DNA of 24,247 bases from Caulobacterales bacterium 32-69-10. Lineage in GTDB: Bacteria; Pseudomonadota; Alphaproteobacteria; Caulobacterales; Caulobacteraceae. The stretch covers positions 4,886 through 29,132 of the forward strand of contig NCED01000038.1 of assembly GCA_002280485.1 (NCBI GenBank). The letters run 5' to 3'. Shown in pieces: positions 7,070 to 14,737 of this stretch (its first letter is position 1; each line of letters opens with the position of its first letter). The translations under genes were made by a program, and so were the position numbers. Below the pieces are notes generated by a model. That model saw nothing but the letters and a program-made list of their open reading frames with translations, was not told the origin of the DNA and did not search any database.

Positions 7070-7861
7070 TTAAGCTGCGACCTTAGCCCGTCCCGGATGG
7101 AAGAACAGCGCCTGCCCGATGGCCGCCTTCACCGTCTCCGGCTGGAACGGCTTTGTGATCAGGAAGGTCGGCTCCGGCCGCTCCCCGGTCAGCAGGCGCT
7201 CGGGGAAGGCGGTGATGAAGATCACCGGCACGTCGAAGCGGCCGAGGATGTCCTTCACCGCATCGATGCCGGAGGAGCCGTCGGCCAGCTGAATGTCGGC
7301 CAGGACCAGGCCCGGGGCCGCCCGGGCCACCGCATCGACCGCTTCCTTGCGGGTGGCGGCGACGTCGAGCACCTCGTGGCCCAGCTCGCGGACCAGGGCT
7401 TCGATGTCGGCGGCGATGACCGGCTCGTCCTCGATGATGAGCACCCGGGTGGCCAGCTCAGCGTCGATCTCGGCCTGGGCGTCGGCGATCAGGCTCTCGA
7501 TCTCGCCGCCGGTGGCGCCGAGAATCTGGCCGGCCTCGGACGGGTTGAACCCTTCCAGGGCGGTCAGCAGGAACGCTTGCCGCGACCGCGGCGGGATGCG
7601 CAGAAGCCGCCGCGACGCGTCGTTGACCTCGGTGTCGCCGGGCGTTTCCAGCTGAGCGCCGGTTCCGCCCCAGATGGTGTGGAAGATCTGGTACAGCGCG
7701 ACCCGCGGCGTCAGCGTGGCGGGCAGTGAAGCTTCGCCGGCGGCGATCGCCTCGAGGGTGGCGCGGACATAGGCGTCGCCGGCGGCCTGTTCGCCGGTCA
7801 GAGCCCGAGCATAACGCCGCATGTAGGGCAGATGCGGCGCCAAGCGTTCCAGAAGACCCAT
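7070..7861 (-). CDS. phyR: general stress response regulator PhyR (anti-anti-sigma)
   Basis: 263 aa. Residues about 1-130 form a sigma-factor-like domain (regions 2 and 4 mimics, with IPPRSRQAFLLTALEGFNPSEAGQILG resembling sigma4). Residues about 138-258 form a receiver domain with acidic E144/D145, phospho-acceptor D189 (LVLADIQ), T217 and K237. In alphaproteobacteria, phosphorylated PhyR opens its sigma-like domain, which captures NepR and frees the sigma factor EcfG. The gene is divergent from nepR, the usual arrangement, and has its own exact sigma-EcfG promoter (7933-7957), so it is positively autoregulated. It looks intact. Confidence 0.97.
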   Translation of the reverse strand: MGLLERLAPHLPYMRRYARALTGEQAAGDAYVRATLEAIAAGEASLPATLTPRVALYQIFHTIWGGTGAQLETPGDTEVNDASRRLLRIPPRSRQAFLLTALEGFNPSEAGQILGATGGEIESLIADAQAEIDAELATRVLIIEDEPVIAADIEALVRELGHEVLDVAATRKEAVDAVARAAPGLVLADIQLADGSSGIDAVKDILGRFDVPVIFITAFPERLLTGERPEPTFLITKPFQPETVKAAIGQALFFHPGRAKVAA

Positions 7862-7932
7862 GATCGCTCCGACTTAAGGGGAAACCCAGTTTGACTGCGG
7901 GCAAGGCCCTGCGACCGCCCCACCGGGCCAAA

Positions 7933-7957
7933 AACGCGCACCAATTGCCAAGGTTCC
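7933..7957 (-). promoter_or_regulatory. sigma-EcfG promoter of phyR
   Basis: Minus strand: GGAAC at 7957-7953, 16 bases, CGTT at 7936-7933, exact consensus, about 70 bases upstream of the phyR ATG. It lies back to back with the nepR promoter at 7999 in the 230-base intergenic region. Confidence 0.9.
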
Positions 7958-7998
7958 TTAACGCGGGGCGTCTTATAAGTTTATATCACCGCGCCGAC

Positions 7999-8023
7999 GG
8001 AACCTGATGAGGATTTTTTCGTT
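7999..8023 (+). promoter_or_regulatory. sigma-EcfG promoter of nepR-ecfG-phyK
   Basis: GGAAC at 7999-8003, 16 bases containing a T6 run, CGTT at 8020-8023. Exact consensus, predicting a leader of roughly 60 bases before the nepR ATG at 8092. Confidence 0.9.
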
Positions 8024-8091
8024 CAGGCCCCGAAGCATCCCAGCGTCCGACCCAGGGTTCGGCGCCAAACGGAAGTCGCAACCCAGGCCCC

Positions 8092-8286
8092 ATGATCGAT
8101 CAGACCGACCGCCCCCCGCGCCGCCGGGCAACGCCTTCCGACGTAAATGAGGCTCGCCTGCGCCAGCAGGCGATCGGGGTGAAGTTGCGCCATATGTTCG
8201 ATCAGGTTGTGAGCGAGCCCGTTCCCGACGAGTTCCTCGAAATCCTGCGCCGTGCTGATAACAAGACTTCGGGCGGCAAGGACTGA
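8092..8286 (+). CDS. nepR: anti-sigma factor NepR
   Basis: 64 aa, the usual size for NepR. The core QQAIGVKLRHMFDQVVSEPVPDEFLEILRRAD (about residues 26-57) holds the two helices joined by a PVPDEF turn by which NepR clamps EcfG, and which phosphorylated PhyR later binds instead. The N-terminus is basic and Pro/Arg-rich. ATG 8092 has only a weak ribosome-binding site. The stop overlaps the sigma gene's ATG (TGATG), so the anti-sigma and sigma are coupled. Transcribed from the sigma-EcfG promoter at 7999. Confidence 0.95.
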   Translation: MIDQTDRPPRRRATPSDVNEARLRQQAIGVKLRHMFDQVVSEPVPDEFLEILRRADNKTSGGKD

Positions 8287-8748
8287 TGGTGACGCGTGGA
8301 CCCCTCGAGCCGGCCTCGGAAGCGATTTTCAAACGCGACCTCGTCGCCCTCATCCCTCACCTGAGAGCTTTCGCGCGCACCCTGTGCGGTGATGCGGCGG
8401 CAGCCGACGACCTGGCTCAGGACGCGGTCATGAAGGCGTGGGACGCCCGCGCCAGCTTCCAGATCGGCACCAACATGAAGGCCTGGACCTTCATGATCCT
8501 GCGCAACCAATTCTATTCGGAAAAGCGCCGCTCCTGGCGCCAGTCCCAGCTCGACCAGGAGTCGGCCGAGCGCACCCTGGTGGCGGCCGACGATCCCGAG
8601 GCGCCGGTGGCCCTCGACGAGATGCGCCTGGCCCTGGGCATGCTGCCCACCGAACAGCGCGAAGCCCTGATCCTGGTCGGAGCCGGCGGCTTCGCCTACG
8701 AGGAGGTCGATCCTGGCCGATGCGGAGCGGCTGAGCGGGCCCAGGTAG
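8286..8748 (+). pseudogene. ecfG: general stress sigma factor EcfG/SigT, broken by an internal deletion in region 4
   Basis: Residues 1-141 are a normal EcfG: region 2 (LRAFARTLCGD...DDLAQDAVMKAWDARASF...NMKAWTFMILRNQFYSEKRR) and the start of region 4 (LPTEQREALILVGAGGFAYEEV). At 8708, just before the expected sigma4.2 helix-turn-helix (family pattern ...EICGCAVGTIKSR...), the sequence jumps to another frame reading ILADAERLSGPR and stop at 8746-8748, seven bases before the phyK ATG, which looks like the original C-terminus. About 70-75 bases (length congruent to 2 mod 3) therefore seem missing. Read without correction, the frame runs on to 8900 inside phyK with no sigma similarity. Without region 4.2 the protein could not recognise GGAAC. 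Either a real inactivation or an assembly error. Confidence 0.82.
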
Positions 8749-8755
8749 GGTCGCC

Positions 8756-10504
8756 ATGGCGACCCGGTCCCGCCTCAACACCATCCGATTCCGTCTTGGG
8801 CTGGCCGTGGCGCTCGCCCTGTCGCCGGTGCTGGCTCTCGGCGCCTTGCAGTCGTGGACCGACTTCCGCCGCGACGCCCAGGCCCAGACCACGAGCCTGA
8901 CCCAGGCCGCCCAGCGCAGCGCGGTGCTCGCCCGCGCGCGCATCCAGGCCAGCGGAGCCTTGCTCGAGACCCTCGCGCCCCAGGTCGTGGGCTTCCAGTG
9001 CGCGCCTCAGCTGGCGCGGCTGCTCGACCGGGACGCCGGATATCTCAACCTGATCCGCTTCGACGCCATCGGCCGGGTGCAGTGCGCCGCCGCCAGCGTC
9101 CCGGCCCAGCCGGGCCGGCGCGACGCGGAATGGTTCACCCGCCTGCGCGCCGGCGCCCCCCTGGTCGTGGCTAGCGTCCCGCAGGGGTTCGGGCCGGAGC
9201 CCGCCGTCCTCGCCGCCGTCCGCTCAACCGACGCCCAGGGGGCCTTCGACGGCGCCCTGGCCTCGATCATCCGCCTGGACAGCCTCAAGCCCGACACCGC
9301 AGACCCGACCCTGCCCCCAGGCACGGAGGTCGCCCTGACAGACGGTCAGGGCCGGCTGCTGGTGGTTACGCGCGCAGAGGCCTTCGCGCCTCTTCCCGCG
9401 GACTGGTCGGCCAACGCGGGCGCGCTTGGCGGCATGCTCTTCCATGGCGAGGCGCCCGACGGCCGCGACCGGATGCACGCGGTCGCCCCGCTGCTCGGCA
9501 AGGACATCTATGTCGTGCTCTCGGCGCCCAAGCCCGGCCTGCTGTTCTGGGCCCGCCTCAATCCGTTCGCCAGCATGATCCTGCCGCTGCTCGCCTGGCT
9601 GGCGGCCTGGGCGGCGGTGACGGTGGTCAGCGAGCGAGTGGTCATCCGCTGGCTGGTCTATCTGGAGCGGGTGGCGGCGATCTACGCCAAGGGCCGCTTC
9701 TCGGTCCGCCCGGTCCAGGCCGAGGCGGAGGGCGCGCCCGCCGAGATCCAGGCCCTGGCCCACGCCCTGGGCGTCATGGCCGACGCCATCGTCCAGCGCG
9801 ACACCTCGCTGCGGGACAACCTGGCCCACAAGGACGCGCTGATGCGCGAGATTCACCACCGGGTGAAGAACAACCTGCAGGTCATCACCAGCCTGCTGAA
9901 CATGCAGCAGCGGGCCCTGACCGACCCGGCGGCGCGGGCGGCCATGTCCGACACCCGCCAGCGGATCACGGCCCTCGCCCTGATCTACCGCGCCCTATAC
10001 CAGAGCCCCGACCTGCGACGGGTGGACGTGCGCCAGTTCCTGGAGGAGCTGGTCGCGCACCTCACCGCCGGCGAGGGCGGGCGCCCGTCTAACATCCGCA
10101 CCCAGCTTACCGCCGACGACCTGGAGATCGATCCCGACAAGCTGGCCCCCCTGGCCCTGTTCGCGGTCGAGGCCATCTCCAACGCCCGCAAGCACGCCTA
10201 TGGCGAGGACGGCGGCATGATCCTTGTCCGCTTCTCGGTCTCCCCTCAGGAGGTCGTGCTGGAGATCGCCGACCAGGGGCGCGGCGACGCCGGCGCCCTG
10301 GCCGGAACCGGCGTCGGCCGCACCTTGATGAGCGCCTTCGCCCGCCAGCTGCGCGGCCGGACCGAGATCGGACCGGGGCCGGACGGCGGCGTAACCGCCA
10401 AGCTTATCTTCCCCGCCCCCGAAGCGCCGCAGGCTCCCGACCAGCCGGCTACAGAGCCGCCTGGCCTGCCTAACGGCGAAGGTGGGAACCAAGCGGCGGC
10501 TTGA
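8756..10504 (+). CDS. phyK: PhyK-type sensor histidine kinase (HisKA_2)
   Basis: 582 aa. Transmembrane helices at about 13-32 and 272-292 bracket a ~240-residue extracytoplasmic sensor domain with two Cys (82, 110). A linker (about 295-350) leads to the HisKA_2 box LMREIHHRVKNNLQVITSLLNMQQR (about 362-386) with acceptor His367/His368, then a HATPase_c domain with N-box EAISNARKHAYG, DQGRG and a late GVGRTLMSAFARQL segment. This family phosphorylates PhyR and is encoded beside it in Caulobacter, so the pathway role is well supported. It lies 7 bases after the ancestral sigma stop, in the nepR operon. Its 3' end contains the promoter of the entericidin-like gene. Confidence 0.92.
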   Translation: MATRSRLNTIRFRLGLAVALALSPVLALGALQSWTDFRRDAQAQTTSLTQAAQRSAVLARARIQASGALLETLAPQVVGFQCAPQLARLLDRDAGYLNLIRFDAIGRVQCAAASVPAQPGRRDAEWFTRLRAGAPLVVASVPQGFGPEPAVLAAVRSTDAQGAFDGALASIIRLDSLKPDTADPTLPPGTEVALTDGQGRLLVVTRAEAFAPLPADWSANAGALGGMLFHGEAPDGRDRMHAVAPLLGKDIYVVLSAPKPGLLFWARLNPFASMILPLLAWLAAWAAVTVVSERVVIRWLVYLERVAAIYAKGRFSVRPVQAEAEGAPAEIQALAHALGVMADAIVQRDTSLRDNLAHKDALMREIHHRVKNNLQVITSLLNMQQRALTDPAARAAMSDTRQRITALALIYRALYQSPDLRRVDVRQFLEELVAHLTAGEGGRPSNIRTQLTADDLEIDPDKLAPLALFAVEAISNARKHAYGEDGGMILVRFSVSPQEVVLEIADQGRGDAGALAGTGVGRTLMSAFARQLRGRTEIGPGPDGGVTAKLIFPAPEAPQAPDQPATEPPGLPNGEGGNQAAA

Positions 10505-10509
10505 CCGTT
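10485..10509 (+). promoter_or_regulatory. sigma-EcfG promoter of the entericidin-like gene, inside phyK
   Basis: GGAAC at 10485-10489, 16 bases, CGTT at 10506-10509, exact consensus. It overlaps the last codons of phyK (stop 10502-10504), so the promoter constrains the kinase's C-terminal codons. It lies 31 bases before the downstream ATG. Confidence 0.87.
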
Positions 10510-10539
10510 CAAGAAGCGCCTTTTTCAAGGAAGAACCCC

Positions 10540-10665
10540 ATGCGCAAGTTTTTCGTCCTCCTCGCGGCCTTCGCGGCCGTCTCGACCGCCGCCTGCAACA
10601 CCGTGGCCGGCGCCGGCCGCGACGTCAGCTCCGCGGGCGACGCCGTCACCGACGTCGCCAAGTAG
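10540..10665 (+). CDS. entericidin A/B-family small lipoprotein
   Basis: 41 aa: MRKFFVLLAAFAAVSTAAC signal with lipobox TAAC (Cys19), then a short mature part NTVAGAGRDVSSAGDAVTDVAK. The length and the NTVAGAGRDV motif are typical of entericidin/EcnAB lipoproteins, which were first described as a bacteriolytic toxin/antidote pair but are mostly uncharacterised stress-induced lipoproteins. AAGGA lies 8 bases upstream. Only one such gene is present, with no partner. It has its own exact sigma-EcfG promoter, so it is expected to be strongly stress induced. Confidence 0.93.
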   Translation: MRKFFVLLAAFAAVSTAACNTVAGAGRDVSSAGDAVTDVAK

Positions 10666-10690
10666 CAAGCTCCTATTTCATCCTGACCGG

Positions 10691-10718
10691 CGCCCGTTGC
10701 GGACATCCGCGGCGGGCG
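10691..10718 (+). terminator. putative hairpin after the entericidin-like gene
   Basis: CGCCCG / CGGGCG outer stem with G-T-compatible and GCGGA / TCCGC inner pairs. It lies 26 bases after the stop. No T-tract, so only a candidate terminator. Confidence 0.45.
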
Positions 10719-10797
10719 TCCGCCTATCCTCTCGCCTGCTGCTTTCCCCTGCGCCTGCAGGCATGTAAGGCTTTCCGCCGGGCTTCCGGGGGGCAGG

Positions 10798-12471
10798 ATG
10801 ACGGCGACGAGTACGACGGTCGGCGAACAGGCGGGCGACAAGCCCAAGACCAACATGGGGCTGGTGGTCGCGGCGTCCGCGGCCGGCACCGCCTTCGAAT
10901 GGTATGACTTCTTTCTGTTCGTGCCGCTGGCCGCGATCCTGTCGCGCACCTTCTTCGCCGGTCTCAACGAGACCGCCGGCTATGTCTTCGCCCTGGGCGC
11001 CTTCGCGGTGGGCTTCGCCTTCCGGCCCATCGGGGCCCTGATCTTCGGGCGCATCGGCGACCGGGTCGGGCGCAAAGGCACCTTCCTCATCACCATGAGC
11101 CTGATGGGGCTTTCCACCTTCGCCATCGGCCTGCTGCCCGGCTACGCCAGCGTAGGGGTGCTCGGGCCCATCCTCTTCATCCTCATGCGCATCCTCCAGG
11201 GCCTGGCGCTGGGCGGCGAATGGGGCGGGGCGGCGATCTATATCGCCGAACATGTCGAACCGGAGCGGCGTGGCCTGATGGGAAGCTGGCTGGGCGGCTC
11301 GGCTGCCTTCGGCCTGTGCGGCGCCCTGCTGTCGGTGCTGGTCACCCGCGCCATCGTCGGCGAAGAGGCCTTCGCCGCCTGGGGCTGGCGCATTCCCTTC
11401 CTGATCTCGGCGGCGCTGCTGGCCATCTCCGTGTGGATCCGGCTGAAGCTGCACGAAAGCCCGGTCTTCACCAAGATGCGCGACGAGGGCGCCCGCTCGG
11501 ACAAGCCCTACGTCGAGAGCTTCCTGCAGTGGCCGAACCTGAAGCGTGTGCTGATCGTGCTGTTCGGCATCATGATCGCCCAGGGGGCGGTCTGGTACCT
11601 GTGCTTCTTCTACGCCTCCTTCTTCATGGAGACGGTGATCAAGATCGCCCCCGCGACGGTCAATGCGGTGATGATCGCCCTCGTGATCGTGAGCGTGCCG
11701 CTCTACCTGTTCTTCGGCTGGCTCTCAGACAAGATCGGCCGCAAGCCGGTGATGCTGTTCGGCATGATCCTGACCGTGGTCGCGGTCTTCCCCGGCTTCC
11801 ACCTGCTCACCCGCGCCGGCAACCCGGCCCTGGACGAGGCCAACACCCGCTCGCCGGTCGTCGTCGTCGCCGACCCGTCCGAGTGCAGCCTGCAGTTCGA
11901 CCCCGTGGGCAAGACCCAGTTCCGCACCTCCTGCGACATCGCCAAATCGACCCTGACCACCTCCGGCGTCTCCTACACCAACCTCGCCGCCCCGGCGGGA
12001 ACGGTGGCCCAGGTGCGGGTCGGCGAGGTGGTGGTGCCGTCCGCCGACGGGACCAGCCTGGACACCGCCGGCCTCGCCGCCCTGAGGACCGAGGTTTCGG
12101 GCCGCATCCGGGGCGCGCTGCAGACGGCCGGCTATCCCGCCAAGGCCGATCCGGCCCGGACCAATGCGGTGCAGCTGTTCTTCGTGCTGCTGGTGTTCTG
12201 CATCGGGGCCACGGCCCTGTACGGGCCGCAGGCGGCGGCCCTGGTCGAGGCCTTCCCGACCCGCATCCGCTACACCGCCCTGTCGCTGCCCTACCACATC
12301 GGTACGGGCTGGGTCGGCGGCTTCCTGCCGGCCTCGGCCTTCGCCATGGTCGCGGGGTCGGGAGATATCTATTTCGGCCTGTGGTACCCGCTGATCTTCA
12401 CCGCCATCGCCGCCGTCGTCACCCTCGTCTTCCTCAAGGAGACCAAGGGCAGGGACCTGGAGACGATCTGA
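10798..12471 (+). CDS. MHS-family major facilitator (metabolite:H+ symporter-like) with extra loop domain
   Basis: 557 aa. Features of the MHS/ProP-ShiA branch: AAGTAFEWYDFFLF in helix 1 (about 28-41), GRIGDRVGRKGTF after helix 2 (84-96), RILQGLALGGEWGGA (131-145) and a second GWLSDKIGRKPVM loop (307-319). About 12 helices are predicted, and the protein should import a small carboxylate, osmolyte or similar with protons. Unusually, a ~115-residue hydrophilic insertion (about 340-455) sits between helices 9 and 10, on the likely periplasmic side, with Cys363 and Cys379 that could form a disulfide. Normal members are ~430 aa. The start is ATG 10798 with a GGGGCAGG leader. Convergent with the siroheme-synthase-like gene. 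Substrate unknown. Confidence 0.88.
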   Translation: MTATSTTVGEQAGDKPKTNMGLVVAASAAGTAFEWYDFFLFVPLAAILSRTFFAGLNETAGYVFALGAFAVGFAFRPIGALIFGRIGDRVGRKGTFLITMSLMGLSTFAIGLLPGYASVGVLGPILFILMRILQGLALGGEWGGAAIYIAEHVEPERRGLMGSWLGGSAAFGLCGALLSVLVTRAIVGEEAFAAWGWRIPFLISAALLAISVWIRLKLHESPVFTKMRDEGARSDKPYVESFLQWPNLKRVLIVLFGIMIAQGAVWYLCFFYASFFMETVIKIAPATVNAVMIALVIVSVPLYLFFGWLSDKIGRKPVMLFGMILTVVAVFPGFHLLTRAGNPALDEANTRSPVVVVADPSECSLQFDPVGKTQFRTSCDIAKSTLTTSGVSYTNLAAPAGTVAQVRVGEVVVPSADGTSLDTAGLAALRTEVSGRIRGALQTAGYPAKADPARTNAVQLFFVLLVFCIGATALYGPQAAALVEAFPTRIRYTALSLPYHIGTGWVGGFLPASAFAMVAGSGDIYFGLWYPLIFTAIAAVVTLVFLKETKGRDLETI

Positions 12472-12481
12472 CCGGACCCCG

Positions 12482-13357
12482 TCAGGCCACCAACAGCCGT
12501 TCGGTAAGCGCACCCAATCCCGCCACCGCCGCTTCCAGCGCCTCATCCGGCGCCGCACTGACCACCAGCACGGTCAGCCCTTCGCCGGCCCAGGCGGCCA
12601 AATCCTCGGGGGTCGCACTCGCCCGGCGCTCGGCGTCTCGCCGGGCGTAGCGGACGATCTCCGCCGTCGCTTCGCCGTCCGCCACGATGCGGTCGGCGCC
12701 GCCCATGGCGCGCAGGGCGCCCAGGGTCAGGCGATCGGCCTGCGCCGGCGCCCGCAGGAACACCACCCGGCCCTCGCCCCGCGGTTCGGTCATCGCCTCC
12801 AGCGCCAGGCGCCGCGCTTTGTCCATGTCGCCGGCCATGGCCGCGTCGGCCGCCGGGCCGGTTAGCATCCGCCGCCAATAGGCGCGCCGCGCCGACCCGT
12901 CGGGGATGGCGGCGCGCACCGTCTGCTGCATCGCCTTAGACAGGGTCGCGACGGCGCCGAGCCGGTCGGGCCAGCGCGCCTCCACCTCGGCCCGCAGCAG
13001 GGTGGTCAAGACCGGTGCGGCGCCGCCGGTGGCGATGGCGCAGATCACTGGGCTGCGGTCGATGATGGCCGGGGTGCTGAAATCACATAGGGCCGGGCGG
13101 TCGACCACATTGACCAGGGCCCCCGCCGCCCGCGCCGCCGCGGCCGCCTGCGCGGCCACGGCCTCGTCGGCGACCGCCACGAACACCAGCCGCGCCCCGT
13201 CATAGAGCCCCGGCTCCAGGGCCCGGGCCTCGGCCGCGAGCACCACTTCGGCCGCCGAACCGGTCACCAGCCGCGCCTTGGCCTGGGCCGCCTCCCCGTC
13301 GCCGACGATCAGGATGCGAGCGCCGGCGAGGGGGATGAAGGCGGGAAAGGCGTCCAT
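12482..13357 (-). CDS. siroheme synthase-like precorrin-2 dehydrogenase with vestigial methyltransferase
   Basis: 291 aa from ATG 13357, chosen for the GGAG 6 bases upstream; an extension to 13519 is unconserved. Residues 1-~190 match the CysG N-terminal module: PAFIPLAGARILIVGDGEAAQAKARLV (5-31, NAD-binding G-D-G loop), NVVDRPALCDFSTPAIIDRSP (83-103) and GGAAPVLTTLLRAEVEA. It should oxidise precorrin-2 to sirohydrochlorin and may chelate iron to make siroheme. Residues ~194-250 (GRVVFLRAPAQADRLTLGALRAMGGADRIV...EIVRYARRDAERR) resemble the beginning of the CobA/CysG methyltransferase domain but lack its GAGPGD loop and most of the fold, so a fused methyltransferase seems to have decayed. Convergent with the transporter gene and divergent from moaA. 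Confidence 0.85.
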   Translation of the reverse strand: MDAFPAFIPLAGARILIVGDGEAAQAKARLVTGSAAEVVLAAEARALEPGLYDGARLVFVAVADEAVAAQAAAAARAAGALVNVVDRPALCDFSTPAIIDRSPVICAIATGGAAPVLTTLLRAEVEARWPDRLGAVATLSKAMQQTVRAAIPDGSARRAYWRRMLTGPAADAAMAGDMDKARRLALEAMTEPRGEGRVVFLRAPAQADRLTLGALRAMGGADRIVADGEATAEIVRYARRDAERRASATPEDLAAWAGEGLTVLVVSAAPDEALEAAVAGLGALTERLLVA

Positions 13358-13443
13358 GCGTTGCTCCATAACCGGGCGACGGGGCGGCGGTAATTTCCGA
13401 AACACTTCCGCCGCGCCGGCCACGGCCCCATAATAGGCCTGAG

Positions 13444-14493
13444 ATGAGCCCGTACGACGCCCCCTTTTCGGTCGCCAAGCCCGCCCTCCACGGCGGCGCG
13501 GCGCCCCTGCGCGATCCATTCGGCCGCACCATCAGCTATCTGCGCGTCTCGGTCACCGACCGCTGCGACCTGCGCTGCCTCTACTGCATGCCCGAGAAGA
13601 TGACCTTCCTGCCGCGGGCTCAGGTGCTGACCATCGAAGAGCTGGACCGGCTGTGCTCGACCTTCATCGGGCTGGGCACGCGCAAGCTGCGCCTGACCGG
13701 CGGCGAGCCCCTGATGCGCAAGGGCTTCATGACCCTGGTCGAGGGGCTGTCGCGCCACCTGCGCAGCGGCGCCCTGGAAGAGCTGACCCTGACCACCAAC
13801 GGCACGCGCCTGGCCGAATTCGCGGGCGAGCTGGCGGCCCTGGGCGTGCGCCGCGTCAACGTCTCACTCGACACCCTGGACCCCGACAATTTCCGCCGCA
13901 TCACCCGCAACGGCGACCTGTCCAAGGTGATCGCGGGGATCGACGCGGCCCAGGCCGCCGGCCTGAAGGTCAAGATCAACACCGTGGCCCTGGCCCGCGA
14001 CAACCGCGCCGAGATCCCGTCCCTCCTGGCCTGGGCGCACGGCCGCGGCTGCGACATGACCCTGATCGAGACCATGCCGATGGGCGAGGTCGACGAAGAT
14101 CGCACCGACCAGTTCGTCTCCCTGGCCGATGTGCGCCAGGACCTGGCGGCCATCTGGACCCTGTCAGGGAGCCCGGAGCGCTCCGGCGGCCCGGCCCGCT
14201 ACGTGCGGGTCGAGGAGACGGGGGGCAAGCTCGGCTTCATCACCCCGCTCAGCCACACCTTCTGCGACACTTGCAACCGTGTGCGCCTGACCTGCACCGG
14301 CATCCTGCACACCTGCCTTGGCCAGGACGACGCCACCGACCTGCTCACCCCGCTGCGCGCCTCGGACGACGACACGGCGGTGATCGCCGCCATCCGGGCC
14401 GGCGTCGACGCCAAGCCCAGGGGCCACGACTTCCGCATCGGCGCCGGCGAAGGCCCCGCGGTGCGGCGGCACATGTCCACCACGGGGGGCTGA
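13444..14493 (+). CDS. moaA: GTP 3',8-cyclase MoaA
   Basis: 349 aa radical-SAM enzyme. The N-terminal [4Fe-4S] cluster ligands are C41, C45 and C48 (CDLRCLYC), followed by [11 protein letters not shown] (82-92). The C-terminal cluster is C274, C277 and C291 (CDTC...HTC), unique to MoaA. The protein ends in GG, which in MoaA reaches into the active site. With MoaC it converts GTP to cyclic pyranopterin monophosphate, the first step of molybdenum cofactor synthesis. It heads a tight six-gene operon. The start ATG 13444 leaves 86 bases to the divergent siroheme-synthase-like gene, in which I see no clear promoter. Confidence 0.97.
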   Translation: MSPYDAPFSVAKPALHGGAAPLRDPFGRTISYLRVSVTDRCDLRCLYCMPEKMTFLPRAQVLTIEELDRLCSTFIGLGTRKLRLTGGEPLMRKGFMTLVEGLSRHLRSGALEELTLTTNGTRLAEFAGELAALGVRRVNVSLDTLDPDNFRRITRNGDLSKVIAGIDAAQAAGLKVKINTVALARDNRAEIPSLLAWAHGRGCDMTLIETMPMGEVDEDRTDQFVSLADVRQDLAAIWTLSGSPERSGGPARYVRVEETGGKLGFITPLSHTFCDTCNRVRLTCTGILHTCLGQDDATDLLTPLRASDDDTAVIAAIRAGVDAKPRGHDFRIGAGEGPAVRRHMSTTGG

Positions 14494-14497
14494 GCCA

Positions 14498-14737
14498 ATG
14501 GCCCGGGTGCTGCTGTTCGGGCGGCTGCGCGACGTGGCCGGCTGGCGCGAGCGCGACCTCGACCTTTCCAGCCTCTTCGCCCTGCGCGACGCCCTGGCGG
14601 CCGAGGACGCGGCGCTGGGCGAGGCCCTGTTCGCCCCCGGGGTGCAGGCGGCCGTGGACAAGGCCCTGGTGCGCGGCGACGCCAGCCTGTCGGCGGCCAG
14701 CGAGGTCGCCTTCCTGCCGCCGATGAGCGGCGGCTGA
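14498..14737 (+). CDS. moaD: molybdopterin synthase small subunit MoaD
   Basis: 79 aa ubiquitin-fold protein beginning MARVLLFGRLRDVAG and ending FLPPMSGG. The C-terminal diglycine is adenylated and thiocarboxylated to carry the sulfur for molybdopterin. It lies 4 bases after moaA, and its stop overlaps the moaE start by one base (TGATG), which fits equal production of the two synthase subunits. Confidence 0.95.
   Translation: MARVLLFGRLRDVAGWRERDLDLSSLFALRDALAAEDAALGEALFAPGVQAAVDKALVRGDASLSAASEVAFLPPMSGG

Noticed and set aside
8709..8900. C-terminal extension of the sigma factor to position 8900
   Set aside because: Runs out of frame through the phyK start, is Pro/Arg/Trp-rich and has no sigma similarity; it is the result of the frame break.
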